A DNA stretch of 64,000 nt from Rhododendron vialii (Eukaryota; Streptophyta; Magnoliopsida; Ericales; Ericaceae): assembly GCF_030253575.1 (NCBI RefSeq), contig NC_080562.1:42757852-42821851 (forward strand). The letters are read 5' to 3'. The notes beneath the pieces are model-generated. The model did not search any database. It worked only from the letters and a program-made list of their open reading frames with translations, and was not told the DNA's origin. The translations under genes and the position numbers were made by a program. Below, one piece after another: positions 9,896 to 21,827 of this stretch (the stretch's first letter is position 1; every line of letters starts with the position of its first letter).

Positions 9896-12800
9896 ATGTC
9901 CTATGAACAAGCGGAAGACGCTGAACACATGGCAGATGAATACGAAATGGAGGATGTAGATGACGACATGGATGAAGAGTTCCGTGGCAGAGAGATGGCC
10001 GGCTCAGACTCTGAAGTGGATGAACATGACTACTTGGTTTGTGATTTTACTTTATATTGTTTGAACTCTAGTTTTTCATTGTTATACACTTGACAACTGC
10101 AAATTTTACCTCCTAGTGTTCAATATTTCGTTATTTCCTCTTTACTGGTGGCTCTGTTTGGATTAATGTTCAAATGTCTTTTCAGTCAAGCTTAGGATAT
10201 GTGAATGGCTAACTTTTTTGGTACTGTTTAGAACAACAAAATGGCAGACACTTCTGCTGCTCAAGCTAGGAAGGGCAAAGATATCCAAGGAATTCCTTGG
10301 GAGAGGCTTAATATCACAAGGGAGAAGTATAGGCAAACTAGGTTAGAACAGTACAAGAATTATGAGAACATCCCTCAATCTGGTGAGGGGTCAGAGAAAG
10401 TAAGCCCATTGGTCATTTTTCTCAGCTGCTGTTGCTTTTTTACGACAAAGTATCTCAGATGCTTTAATGTTTGGTTGCCATGCTGATGTAAACTCATTAA
10501 CTCCTCATGTTTATTTTGTGAATAGGAATGCAAAGTTACAATGAAAGGGGGTATGTATTATGACTTCAGACGTAATTCAAGATCTGTGAAATCAACGATA
10601 CTTCATTTCCAGGTTGGATGACACTCTCTTTCTCAATTAGTATCAGCTGCAGAATTTGATTGTATTATGCATGGAATGATGGAATGTCATCTTATTTTTC
10701 TCTCCTTCTATAAGGATCCATATTGCATTTTCAAACTATTCTTCTTCTATTTTCGAGTTGCAAAACTTTCATCACATTTGGAATGTGACCTGCAATGGTA
10801 TTGAAAATTACTAATTGCTTCCTAGCTTTAGGTCCAATGTGTCAAGCCTTTGGTTTTGTGCTTTTCTGAATTGGTTTTGGTGCAAACCAATACCTGCCTC
10901 CATATCCCTTGTGTTTAGGTGAAGTATCTACCCTTACTTTCTCTGGTTAACCTTTATGTTGATTTAGTGATCCAAATCTGAAACCCATGACAGCCAGGAT
11001 GTAAATGCTGAATGACGTTAGAGTTTCTTGGAGGAGTAAGCATGAATTGTAAAAACTAGTTGAACGCTGTCCGCAATGCCTTGGAAAGTGATGTGTATGT
11101 GCCGCATACCACCAATCATATGCCGGCTTTGTAGAAGTTGTGAGAGATATGGGACGAATGTTGGTTTACAGTCCAATGGTGTACTTCAATCGTAGAAGAG
11201 AGTCGTTAGTACGATTGGGAGAAAGATACAACGTATTATACCATGAATGATAATACCTTAGTTTCATAAGGGAGAGAGGCTGATCAATGAGAAGCCCGTT
11301 ACTTTTGAAATTCATTAACATTGTATTGCATAGTTTTGGACCTTTTAAGAACTAATGCTTGTTCTTACATTACCTTTGTCATTCTTGTTTATTGATATTA
11401 TGTGCTGCATATGACTTACCCAAGCCCTTAAATCGTGTTGGTGATGGACTTGGGTTAACTGATACTGTAAGTTTATGGCATTACCTAGAAGCGAATATTG
11501 TTTAGCATAGTTGACTGACAGAAATTTTGTGCTTGGCGTTGCAGTTGAGGAACTTGGTTTGGGCTACGTCAAAGCATGATGTTTACCTTATGTCGCATTT
11601 TTCTGTTACTCATTGGTCTGCATTAACTTGTAACAAGACTGAGGTTCTCAATGTTTCTGGTCATGTCGCACCACATGAGGTGATTCTCATGATTCCCTCT
11701 TTTTTGGCTTGCTTGCATTTCTATCTCGATCTCTCTGTGTTGTGTGCGTGTGTCTTGATGAAAAAACTTGTATTTTTGTATATTGGTCTTTCTACGAATT
11801 AACTCAATGTCTTTGCTCCATATAGAAACATCCAGGAAGTCTACTGGAAGGATTTACGCAGACCCAAGTAAGCACACTTGCAGTAAGAGATAGGTTGCTT
11901 GTTGCCGGGGGATTTCAGGGAGAACTCATTTGCAAGGTAAGTTAGTTGAGTTTACTCGTGATATTTACTGAAAGTGAGAGAGTTCAGAAATTAGTTAGCC
12001 TTCGTATGTTGCTTGCATTCCCACTTTTGATGTCAGAGACAGAATTTTGGTCTCTGTGTTATTGCACTTGATGTATGAGAATTTATTGTTTTCAAATTCA
12101 CCTCTAGTTTTTCGTAATTAAATCTCTTGCCTTCTCACGAGCCTGATACGTTTCTCTTTAAAATGTTTAACTTAATGAAATTAAGTTGATTTTCTGCTTT
12201 ACCTCTTGTTTTTTGTACGTCAAACTCGCCTTCTCACAGGCCTGATAAGTAGTACTCTGTGTAAAAACCTGTGAACTGTATGAAGTATCATGAAAGTAAC
12301 TACTGAAGAAGAGGGAACTTTTTCAGAATGGTGTAGGGATTTGTATATTGATATGGAAAAATTATGTTTATACCTTTTTTAGAAGTCGTCAGTTTTGTGT
12401 TAGTCTGAATACGGGCATTGACGAATCACTCCTTTTTTGCTGCAGAATTTAGATAGACCTGGAGTTTGCTTCTGCACGAGGACAACATACGATGATAATG
12501 CAATTACTAATGCAGTGGAGATCTACACCGCTCCAAGGTATTTTCTTTTGTGCCCGTGTTGGTGTTAGGGGTGCACACCGGCCTGCTAGCCTGCCCAACC
12601 CAGCCCCTTTTTTCAAGGGTTTAGTTAATGGGATGGCCTTGGGAATCTCTTAAAATCAAGCTCGGCCCGACTTGATAATATAATGACAATGACGTGCATT
12701 ATATATTTATGCTATAAAAAAAATTAAGAAGGAAAAAAAGAGGCTACTACTATACCTGTATATATAGTATATAATACCGGTTTTTTTAATGTATATATAT

Positions 12801-14456
12801 ACATATAGTCCTTGGTCTTCGAATAAATATAATTATTATGATTGTAAACTCTAATTTATAATAGTGGGGATGATTAACTTATACTTGGACACTGTACTTT
12901 AGAAAAATAAATGGGCTAGTTGGACGGGCTTGGGAAAGGACACTTTAAGAGAGCTGGGCTTGGGAATATTAAATGAAGCCCGATTATTAACGGGCCGGGC
13001 TTGGGCATGCGCAAGTCTCATTATTATCTAGTTCAAGCCGGGCCCAAACCTGGCCTTGCCCGATGTATGTGCAGCCCTAGAACTTGGTGGTGTCGGGATC
13101 TATTCACGTACTGAGGATGAATCTTATGGTACTTTTCCCCCCCTTTTGCCTAACAGTGGTGCAGTTCATTTCACGGCTTCCAACAATGATTGTGGAGTTA
13201 GAGACTTTGATATGGAAAAATTTCAGCTTTCTAAACATTTCAGGTTTCCTTGGCCAGTGAATGTAAGCCTCTCTCCCTCTCTCCCTCTCTCCTGCTCCCT
13301 CCTCCCTCTGTCTTTCTCTCAGTACAGTTTAGACATGTTAAAAAGTTCTCATCTTTTTGGTGGCAGTAGTTTCCATCATTTCATTGTTGTGATTTATGTT
13401 TGGATTATGACAATATGAACTGCCACCTGCAAATTCTGTCAAATGATTATCCGCTTATTTGAACTTTGAGGTTACAGTTTTGCATCGTGGCACAGCCTAT
13501 TTGTATAAGGTGGGATAATTTTAGATATGGGAAAGAGAAACTAAAGAAGATGGATTTGTTTCTTCTTCTTTTCATCTCCCTCATCCCCGAGATGCGTCTT
13601 CACTACGGGGCTGAGTTGAAAATGTAAAAGGAGAATTTGATATAAAAATAAGCGATTTTATGCTTAATTTTTTGCAGCTAAAGGTGTATCTTAAACAACA
13701 CTAGAACAATCACTTTTTATTTTGTCTTCTGGTGTGGGGGTGGGAATCCTGGCATTACTAGGCAGCTGCTTGCATCTTGCTTCAGTGCTGGTGATAAGGC
13801 CACATTGAAGTGGTAATTTTGAATTTGCAATTTAGATTTTTTTTTTTTGCAGCACACTTCCTTGAGTCCTGATGGTAAGCTTCTTATAATTGTTGGAGAT
13901 AACCCAGAGGGTATGTTGGTGGACTCCAGGACTGGGAAGGTAATTTGTCGTTATTGCTTTCACCCTCTCCATCTTCTGAAATTTTTTAGTAAGCAGTGAA
14001 GCCTGAAAAGTTGGTATAATTTTAATTTTTATATTTTTGCAGATGGTCACGTCTTTGGTTGGTCACTTGGATTTCTCATTTGCATCAGCATGGCACCCTG
14101 ATGGCCTCACCTTTGCTACTGGGAATCAGGACAAAACCTGCCGGATTTGGGATGTCCGAAACCTATCCAAGTCAGTTGCGGCTTTGAAGGGAAATCTCGG
14201 AGCCATCCGATCGATTCGCTACTCATCTGACGGTCGTTTCATGGCAATGGCAGAGCCTGCCGATTTCGTCCATGTTTTCGATGCCAAAAGTGGATATGAG
14301 AAGGAACAAGAGATCGATTTCTTTGGCGAGATATCTGGCATGTCTTTCAGTCCTGATACGGAGTCGCTCTTTATTGGAGTGTGGGACCGTACATATGGTA
14401 GCCTTCTTGAGTTTGGCCGACGAAGGAATAACTCGTACCTTGATTCTATCTTCTGA
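9896..14456 (+). CDS. WD40-repeat protein, C2A9.03-like
   Basis: Nine coding exons join in frame: 9896-10036, 10232-10399, 10526-10612, 11545-11679, 11826-11936, 12446-12537, 13157-13262, 13853-13939 and 14043-14456, giving 446 residues. With the leader exon the gene has ten exons. Residues 1-47 are very acidic (EMEDVDDDMDEEF). A conserved block follows (KGKDIQGIPWERLNITREKY). The C-terminal half has WD-type blades, clearest at about 312-348 (GHLDFSFASAWHPDG to CRIWDVRN). The family matches the uncharacterised fission-yeast C2A9.03-like WD proteins found across eukaryotes; the molecular function is not known to me. All introns are GT-AG; the seventh coding intron (12538-13156) carries a hAT-like insertion. 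The start gives the conserved acidic N-terminus. Confidence 0.9.
12566..13079. mobile_element. hAT-like nonautonomous element in a WD40 intron
   Basis: Begins TAGGGGTGCACACCGGCC and ends with the inverted form TGTGCAGCCCTA. The interior near both ends has GGGCCCGG-type motifs typical of plant hAT-like miniature elements. About 514 bp, no coding capacity. I could not find a clean 8-bp target duplication, so the assignment is by ends only. It lies wholly inside the intron and does not touch splice sites. Confidence 0.6.
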
Positions 14457-14951
14457 GTGGGTGATTGGACCTCTCTGCAAATAAGTGTGCAAATAAGTGT
14501 GCGAAGGGGGGCTCTCTCATTCTACCATCTTAGTTTGGCGTAAAAATGTAATTAATGTGTTGTGGGATTTAGGTTGTTAGTGTTCTTTTAGTTGGAGTGT
14601 TCTGTTTGGAGTGATCATGAGTCGTCGGAGGGAGGTTTGTACAGAAGGCTAAGAAGCGTTGGTCATGCAAACAGAGAAACTTTTAACTGGGATTCTCGTA
14701 GATGTGTTATTTCATGCGAGTCCTGTTTTTGCGCGTCTTTGTGAACCCTGATTTATTTTGGGAACTTATCTTTTCACTTCCTTTATCTGAACTGGGGAAA
14801 AGTCATGTAATTTGAGCAACTTGTTCTCTCTTTTGTACTACTGCTGGAAGAGAGCTTCTTCTTCTCGTCTTTCTTTCAAATGAAGGGTGTTGAATGACTG
14901 TTCCATGAATCAATGTTGGCATCATGGCATGTGTTCTTGCCTCTTTAATAG

Positions 14952-15320
14952 TGTTAGATTTGTTTTGGAACGCTTTAACCTAAAATCAATTGGTAGTAGG
15001 TGGTGTAACTTTTAGAATATATTAATCAAGCTTGAGTGGTTTAGATGAACGATGTAAAAAATGTCTAAACACTTCCCTTTACGTGTAGTTTGGATGCATG
15101 TGGATGTACGAATTGAGAAGACAAGGAGATTTGTCTCACTCAAGCAACGGAGGCTCAACTATGTGAGGTTAGGCCACTCAACATCTAGTTCTGATATCAG
15201 TTAGATTTCTTGGAGGGTTTTGACCTAAAATCAATTGACGATAGATGGAGATCATGGAGTTGTGCTTGAGTGATTTAGATGAGTGATATGAGATAAAGTC
15301 TATCAAATATCATCAAACTA
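14952..15320 (+). repeat. Two diverged direct copies of an unassigned repeat
   Basis: Segments starting at 14952 and 15201 both read GTTAGATTT, then CCTAAAATCAATTG, then TTGAGTG.TTTAGATGA, about 110 bases each with many differences. The rest of 14457-15419 is 3' flank of the WD40 gene without other recognisable features. Confidence 0.55.
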
Positions 15321-15419
15321 GTACTTGCTTTGGAAAAAGTTTACATTTTTTGGTAGATTGTAAAGGGGGGGTCAATGTATTATTGCTCAACTGGGAAAAA
15401 AGGAACAAAGAAAAGGTAT

Positions 15420-15491
15420 TGAACCCGACGTGAATCGAACACGCAACCTTCTGATCTGGAGTCAGACGCGCTACCATTGCGCCACGGATCC
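15420..15491 (-). tRNA. tRNA-Trp (CCA)
   Basis: Read on the minus strand, 72 bases fold as a complete cloverleaf: acceptor stem GGATCCG paired with CGGGTTC (one G-T pair), discriminator A, D-arm, anticodon loop with CCA in GACTCCAGATC, and T-arm with GTTCGATTC. There is no intron. Poly(T) runs follow the 3' end on the minus strand (complement of the A-runs just left of 15420), suitable as RNA polymerase III terminators. Internal A and B boxes are intact, so it looks functional. Confidence 0.96.
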
Positions 15492-15803
15492 CCTTTTGGT
15501 TGATATTTGCTCGATAAAATATAAATAGGCAGTTAGCGTGAAATCCGTTTTACCCAGAATGACCAATAGCTGTCGCCTCGATTTACCATATGCTCTCATG
15601 CACAAGATCAATGGTCAAGTCTCTCTAACACTAAACACTTCTTAAAAAAGGTGCAAATCCTTATATTTAGAGTTATCGTACTTGATTCATCGAACACCTT
15701 ATCCAAAAAAAAGGTATGAACACTCACATCTCTTAAAATAGAGGGGAATGAAAGGAATTCTTGAGGAGAAAACATAATTCAATTGGTCTACCACACGTAT
15801 GAC

Positions 15804-16304
15804 CAGTGGCGGATCCATAATTTGTCTCACGTGGGGGCACATTATACTAATAACATTAAGCAAAAATTAAAATTAAGCGCATAAATTATGAAAAATTGAA
15901 TTGTAAATTTCATTCATTAGGTAAAAACTAAGTAAAGAAATGAAGGCCAAAGTTTTCCAAACAATCAAGATATATATTACAAACCTTAAAAGAAAAGAAT
16001 AAAAAGTCCTAAATTATGTAGTCCCAAATTAAAAGTCCTTTCAATAAAATGTTACTTTTGCCGTGTAGTCCCAAATTTAATTGATGATTGGTGAGGAAAA
16101 CGGTGAGGTGACGGGTGACGACCACAGAGATGAGCGACCGGCAACGACAAAGTAAATCAAGTGTCGAGCGAGTTCTCCCCGTCGAATTTTCTGTGTGGAT
16201 TTTTTGTTCTCCCACTCATTTTTGCATAAAAAAAATAAACTATAAATTTTAAAAAAAAAAGGGGTTGGGGTGGGGGCACGTGCCCCTTACTCGGTCCGCC
16301 CCTG
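15804..16304. mobile_element. Nonautonomous hAT element with intact target duplication
   Basis: The 501-bp element starts CAGTGGCGGATCC and ends GGTCCGCCCCTG, imperfect inverted ends of hAT type. It is flanked by a perfect 8-bp duplication, CGTATGAC, at 15796-15803 and 16305-16312, which is diagnostic for the superfamily. There is no transposase; a short minus-strand open frame inside (16009-16215) has no recognised homology. The intact duplication suggests a fairly recent insertion. Confidence 0.93.
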
Positions 16305-16312
16305 CGTATGAC

Positions 16313-18109
16313 CTATATGCTAAACTACTAACTGCCCGTTTGATCAGTTTTTATTCATTCTTTTGTGAAACAAATGAATATAGTGAAACTAGCTAGCTAT
16401 TTCGTGATCATCTATTCTGATATCTATTTTAATATATATAATATATAATAATGTATAAAGGGAGAGCACCAGTTTGGTGTCTCCCTGTTATGTATTTTCA
16501 TTTCCAAAAATACCCATCAAATGTGTGAATTCAAAATGTTTAAAAATTCATGGGCAAATATAAAAATTGACGTGGCAGTTACCAAACCGCATGATCCTCT
16601 CTCTCTCCTCCGTGTCTCCTCCTCTCCTCTCTCTCCGTGCAAAAATATATGTGTTTGCCCAAACTGCTAGAGAGGTACATTTACGGTGCACCCGTGACAT
16701 TTATCACTACATGGAGTGCACTGCGGCGTTTCCGAATCCTAGCCTTTTCTAATGAAAAAACTTGTAATGAGTAATGAGAAAGTCATTAGTGTACGTTCGA
16801 TTAGGATTAGTAACTCCTCGCGGGTCAATTAACACACACTTTTGATGATTTTGTCATTCTTGCCTTAATTTGGAAATTAATGAACGTTGGTACTGGTATT
16901 CAAAGCGCCCATCTGTCTCTTCATCTTTTAGAATATATAGTGAAACTTTGTGGGTTATTTCCAAATCGAGCCCATGATCATGTACTGATTAGCTAGTCAT
17001 CAAAATGGATGATGAAAACTACTACTCCTAGTCCTAGTATGGAATCCAAAATTAAGGTGGATTTGGTGTTTGAGTTGAGGGAGAAGAGGTTATTTAATTT
17101 TTCAAAATAAAAAATGATACACTAATAACCTCAGTTCCAGAATTTCATTCCAAGTTGCTTGCAGGAAATGAAGGGCTTGAAACGTTGTGGGAGGGGCTGT
17201 AGAGATTAGTCCGAGGTGTGCGTAAGCTGCTTCGGGATACCTGCATTACCCCAAAAAATGATTCAAACACAATTTTAAAATACAGCTCCCAACGTAACTG
17301 CATCCAGAGCCTTTCAATGAATGCTAGTCTACATACATCTAACGGACGTTTCAGACAAAGTTGTGTCCGGAAAGTGTGTTCATGGACTTTTCCAAACCTC
17401 AAGCGTTAGCAATGACCCACATTTCCATTTATATTCTGTCTAATTATTTGGTCACATAGGGATCAAGCAGGGCAGAATTTTTTGGTTAATAGGAACAATT
17501 GTAGAAGGAGAAAATAAGGTAGGGATCGATTTATATAAGGATTAAGGAAAGGAAGTATATAATTGAGGTGCACGGGATGTCTGGAAATCTTGCATCGATA
17601 TCTTCCTGATTCTGCATTTATACATCTCTCATGAAATTATAATTAAGGTTCGGCACTTGGAAATACTCATTTAATTTCATGAATAAAGTGCTATATATTT
17701 AAAGAAGGAAAATGGAATAACAGATTGGTGGTCAAAGATGACTTCCCACTGCAAATGAGATCAGTTTTGCTCACTAGCTCCCATTTTGTGAGCATAACCT
17801 CACCCAAATTTGGTGAGGTATGCTGAGAGAGTTTTGCTTCGATGATCAAAATCAGTTATTTTGTTATGAATTAATTTGTTAGGAGACCGTACAAAAATTT
17901 AGCTCAATCCAATATTAGTAACTACTTGAACAGAAAATCTAATTCTATAGTCCATAACAAGATAAAGCAAAATTCGATATTTTGAATTACTTGTACCAAT
18001 ATCCGATTTAGCTACATTTCTACACGAGCTCTTAGCAAAACAATTCGCTCAAAATGAGTAGTTCTCGTCATCAAAGCGCGGCAACTTACCTCATCAAAAG
18101 TGAATAAGG
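16313..18109. other. Intergenic stretch without recognised gene
   Basis: AT-rich sequence with short CT-rich runs near 16590-16640 and a SINE-like tail near 17200-17258. Short open frames have no recognised domain and no codon-like composition. No tRNA or other RNA gene was seen. Confidence 0.6.
17200..17258 (+). mobile_element. SINE-like 3' tail
   Basis: AGATTAGTCCGAGGTGTGCG followed by TAAGCTGCTTCGGGATACC and an A-run resembles the Au-type SINE 3' end seen elsewhere in the window. The tRNA-like head is not recognisable. Confidence 0.4.
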
Positions 18110-18866
18110 TTTTTTTTTTTCTCAGCAAAACGAAGAAATTTATTAACTCGAAATTGGGTACATCGAGATGAAGCTCACAAAGCACAGGCGCTTACGAGCA
18201 ACGGAAAACAAGATTACAAGGAAAAAAGAAGACGAAAAGGAGGAGAGGACACATCCAACAGATAATTGGACCACCCACTCCTCTCACAGGCAATCAAACT
18301 TTCACCTTCCTTATACCGTCAAGATAGTCCTTAAAGTCCTCCACCGAATGCACCTTTATATCGAATTTCACCTTAACCCACGTAGCTACTCTAGTTTTAA
18401 TTAACTCCCCAAGATCCTCCACATGCCAAGAAGCGTTGTTGAACACAATATCATTCCTAACCAACCATAATGACCAAATTGTAGCTTGGAAAGTTGTTTC
18501 CCACAAAAACTTCTCCAAATTTTTGAAACCGAACCCAAGCCACCAAGAAAACAAGTCACACAATGAAGCAAGGCACACCCAACTAACATGCCACCAATCC
18601 AAAATCAAAGACCACACAAGCCAAGAAAATTGACATTGAAGGAAAAGGTACTCTAGAGTTTCTAAGAGAAAAGAATAGCGGGGGCACACCACCGATTGGC
18701 CCTCAGAGATCAAGTTTCGAGAGAGGAGTACCGACCTGGTTGCTACTCGATCCTGCAGCGCCAGCCACGAAAAAATTTCCACTTTTGGGGGACTAATACT
18801 CATCCAGATTGAAGAGTGACAAAAATTGATCTTCAATGCAAGTCTTGTAGTTCCATGTATCACAAT
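18110..18866 (-). mobile_element. 5'-truncated LINE (L1-type) 3' end
   Basis: On the minus strand an open frame (18863-18294, 189 codons) matches the zinc-binding region that follows reverse transcriptase in plant LINEs: PPKVEIFSWLALQDRVATRS, then a C..ET..YLFLQC..S..VW pattern. After the stop come about 170 bases of 3' trailer and an A-tail, seen as the T-run 18110-18120 on the plus strand. The reverse transcriptase itself and the first part of the element are absent, as expected from truncated target-primed insertion. In the zinc-binding motif the usual second Cys of CxxC appears as Tyr. No certain target duplication was found. Confidence 0.82.
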
Positions 18867-20895
18867 GTAGAACGAGTTACTTATGAATTAATTTTAGGAC
18901 TATGATTTTGGCATTCTACTTTTTGATAACAACACTTTAATATTTATCTTTTAGTGTTCTAGCCATGTGTGGATTGAACATTAGAAGACAAGTATTGAAG
19001 TGTGAATATCAAAACGTGGAGTGCCAAAATTAATTACCAATTTTAATCAATAAGAAGCAGCATTTTTTGAACGCTGTTTTGAACGGCATAGATGCCATTT
19101 ACGTATTCCCCACACAAGCCAATCACAATGGAGTCATAAATTAAAGTTCTCCAAGAAATTCAATGACAAGCTAAGGTAACCAAGGGTTTGACCGGATGTG
19201 TATAAAAAAGAAAATAAGGGTTCATCCTCAAAAAAAAGTTGGATATTTGAATCTCACGAACATCAACCATTTTAAACGTTTGGGCCACTAAAGGGTTTTG
19301 CCCAGTTGTTAATTTTTTTTTCCCAATATTGCATACACCAATGGAGAGTTAGCGGGATTTTTTATTTTTGTAAATAAGTTAGCGGGAAATTAATATGTCA
19401 ATAACCAAAGAGGTTCGACATTTTTCTATAGACTTGTACCCTAGACCTCCTTCTTAGAAGCCAAGGGGTACAACCAGATGGGCTAGGAGCTACCTCTCTA
19501 GTTGCTAACTTCAGAATACCAGAATTAATCGAGATGTGCGAAAGCTGATTCAGACATCCGATTATTTAAAAAAAGAATTACTCCTATATGAGAAGCTTTT
19601 GAAAGAGTTTTAATGGGTAGCCGTGGCGGCTACTGAATATTTATATAACTACCCTAGTAGAATTCCGTGTGTTCCTCAACTACCCCTCATTTTACCGCAC
19701 CCAGATCCCTTGTTATACACTCCACCTCAAAGTTCAAATATTATATCTCTGCCCTTAGAAATGAAATTGTTTCCAGTTCAGCCCAAAATTTGAGATCTGC
19801 TAAACAAGCATTTTTCATTTTTTTTCAAACTTTTTCCATCTTTAGTGAACCTTTTGCAAGTTGGATTAAATTTTTTAACTTTCGTAGTCTAGAGAATAGT
19901 AAAACATTTTGACCACATTTTTCTTTTAAATTTAGTCAATCTTTTTTTTTTTTGGTTTCTTTCGTCAATAGAAATAAAAAAAATAGAATAAATCTCTAAA
20001 ATTAATGATACACGGATATTCCAATTATGTAGAAACTTGAAATAATTATGTACTCATTCATTGCCATGACCTCTTTGTACGCCTGCACTTAATTATCACA
20101 CCTTAACTTGCTACTAGGACGTTAAACCGATTTCATGCTATTTCTTCTTCTTCTTATAGTATTCGTATAATAAGATATCTTGCAGGCCGGGTTCAATTGG
20201 TACGTGACTTAATACTACTTAATAGCATGCAACAAGTACTGTATTTAGGAAGATATATATTTATGTGACGTGGTATTGGTACCTGGACGAATGGCGATAA
20301 TAATTAATCTCAGCTGCTCATCCCACATACATGAATCAAATTGTAAAAATAAATGCAATATATATCATATAGAGTGTAATTTTGTGACATTTGTAACCAT
20401 TTACAGGTATTGAATATTACAATTTGCATATTAATGTTTGTAGGATATACATATCTGTCACGTACTCACTTCGTTGTCTACTCATTCGGTTCGTAAATTC
20501 AAGTCCAAAACTAGAATTGAACAGAGAAACAAAGTTGAAAAACGCGTGGATGTGGAAGAGGTGGGAGTTAATTACGAATTTTACTAGGCAATTAATTTTT
20601 GGCATGTTAAAGGAACATTAATGCACCGTTTAAATGCGATAAATTATTCCGTGGCAATAGTTCCATGAGATAATTAAAAGCAATGTAAATATGTGAGACC
20701 TACCATTAAGTGAATAGGATTCAAATATATCACTTCAAACTTCAGAGACCCACCGCATATTTTCTCCTCGAATACGTACGTGTTTGAGCAAATCATGACC
20801 GTTCGATTAGCAACACCTGATTGGCCGATGGACTAGAATTTTTTTGATGATAAAATAGAATGGAGGCAAACAAACAAGATAAAGAAGTAGATCAC
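18867..20895. other. Intergenic stretch with one SINE-like tail
   Basis: AT-rich, with a SINE-like tail at 19511-19574. The part at 19175-19320 has a weak tRNA-like head (GGGTTTGACCGGATG, then TTTGAATCTCAC) that may be a second decayed SINE. No gene is supported. Confidence 0.55.
19511..19574 (+). mobile_element. SINE-like 3' tail
   Basis: AGAATTAATCGAGATGTGCG then AAAGCTGATTCAGACATCCG and an A-run. This is the same tail type as at 1320, 2530 and 36660. Confidence 0.5.
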
Positions 20896-21110
20896 ACCCG
20901 GGAGTTACCCAAGTGGTTCGGCAGATGCCCAAATTTTGAGAGTACTTTTCAAAGTATGAGGTTCGATTTCTCACAGGATGAGTACCCTAAAATAAGTGGG
21001 AGGCCGTGACATACTGGTGTGGCCGGGCTAGCTCTTCGGAGATTTGGCTTGTGTAGTTAGATCCATTTAGTGACCTACTTGTAGGATTGTTCATCTGTAT
21101 AAAAAAAAAA
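20896..21110 (+). mobile_element. tRNA-derived SINE, complete-looking
   Basis: A tRNA-like head has an A box (TTACCCAAGTGG) and about 45 bases later a B box (GGTTCGATTTC), the internal RNA polymerase III promoter. A unique body follows (GTGTGGCCGGGCTAGC...) and the copy ends in a 10-base A-tail at 21101-21110. Length about 215 bp. The tail differs from the Au-like copies, so this is a separate family. Flanks contain similar AAGAAGTAGA strings, a possible decayed target duplication. Confidence 0.8.
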
Positions 21111-21827
21111 TAGTAAAGAATAAGTAGATAAGAAGTAGAGAATAAAACTTAGTTATGATAGGGATAGAAACTAATTTAAAACTTAAAAAGAGTTTTCACA
21201 CCATAAGGTTTCTTACTAATAGATAATATTATAACCAACCAAAACCCAAAAAACCCAAATAATTATTTTAGGAAAATATATAGATGCAAATCTTGATACT
21301 CAATTACCGCCAGTGATTTTTAGGCAAGCAAAGAACTATTCAACAAGGTCAAATTGATTAATTGGGCTATAAATAAAGAGCAGGCAAAATCTTTTCCTTT
21401 TCCCATCTTTTTCCCAATAGAAAGAAAATCTTGGGTCGTAGACGTATGCTTGTGGAAGAAAGAGAGAATATAAGAGGCAAAGGGTGGAAGAACGTGACAG
21501 TCAATTTCCACATAGCAGTTAACAAGAAGAATGACTCTTCCTTACCCTTGAGCTTCCTTTGCTCTTCTCCTCTTTCCCTTTTTTTTTTTCTTTCTTGATT
21601 CCATAACTAATCTGTTTTTATACACATACATATACATATACTGCAGTTACATAGGGCTAAACACACAGTTTCATCTCATTAGGGCTAATTGACTAGCTGA
21701 TTTTTCGAGCTGTGTTCAGTTTCTTTTGAGCTAAGGAACCCCCCTCTTCTTCATTCCATCGATACAGACGACTGATCAAGATCATCTCGATTTAGAAGAT
21801 ATAGAGCTGGGTTTTGTTTCTTCTCCA
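21111..21827 (+). promoter_or_regulatory. Upstream region of the C2H2 zinc finger gene
   Basis: No gene lies here. The last 300 bases hold a pyrimidine-rich run (21538-21600), a TATA-like string TTTTTATACACATACATATA near 21616, and a leader leading to the ATG at 21828. A TATA box here would give a leader of about 180 bases. The assignment is from spacing only. Confidence 0.35.

Noticed and set aside
14952-15320. Two direct copies of a repeat that could have been terminal repeats of a retroelement
   Set aside because: They are diverged, short and only about 250 bases apart, and the tract between them has no element-like content.
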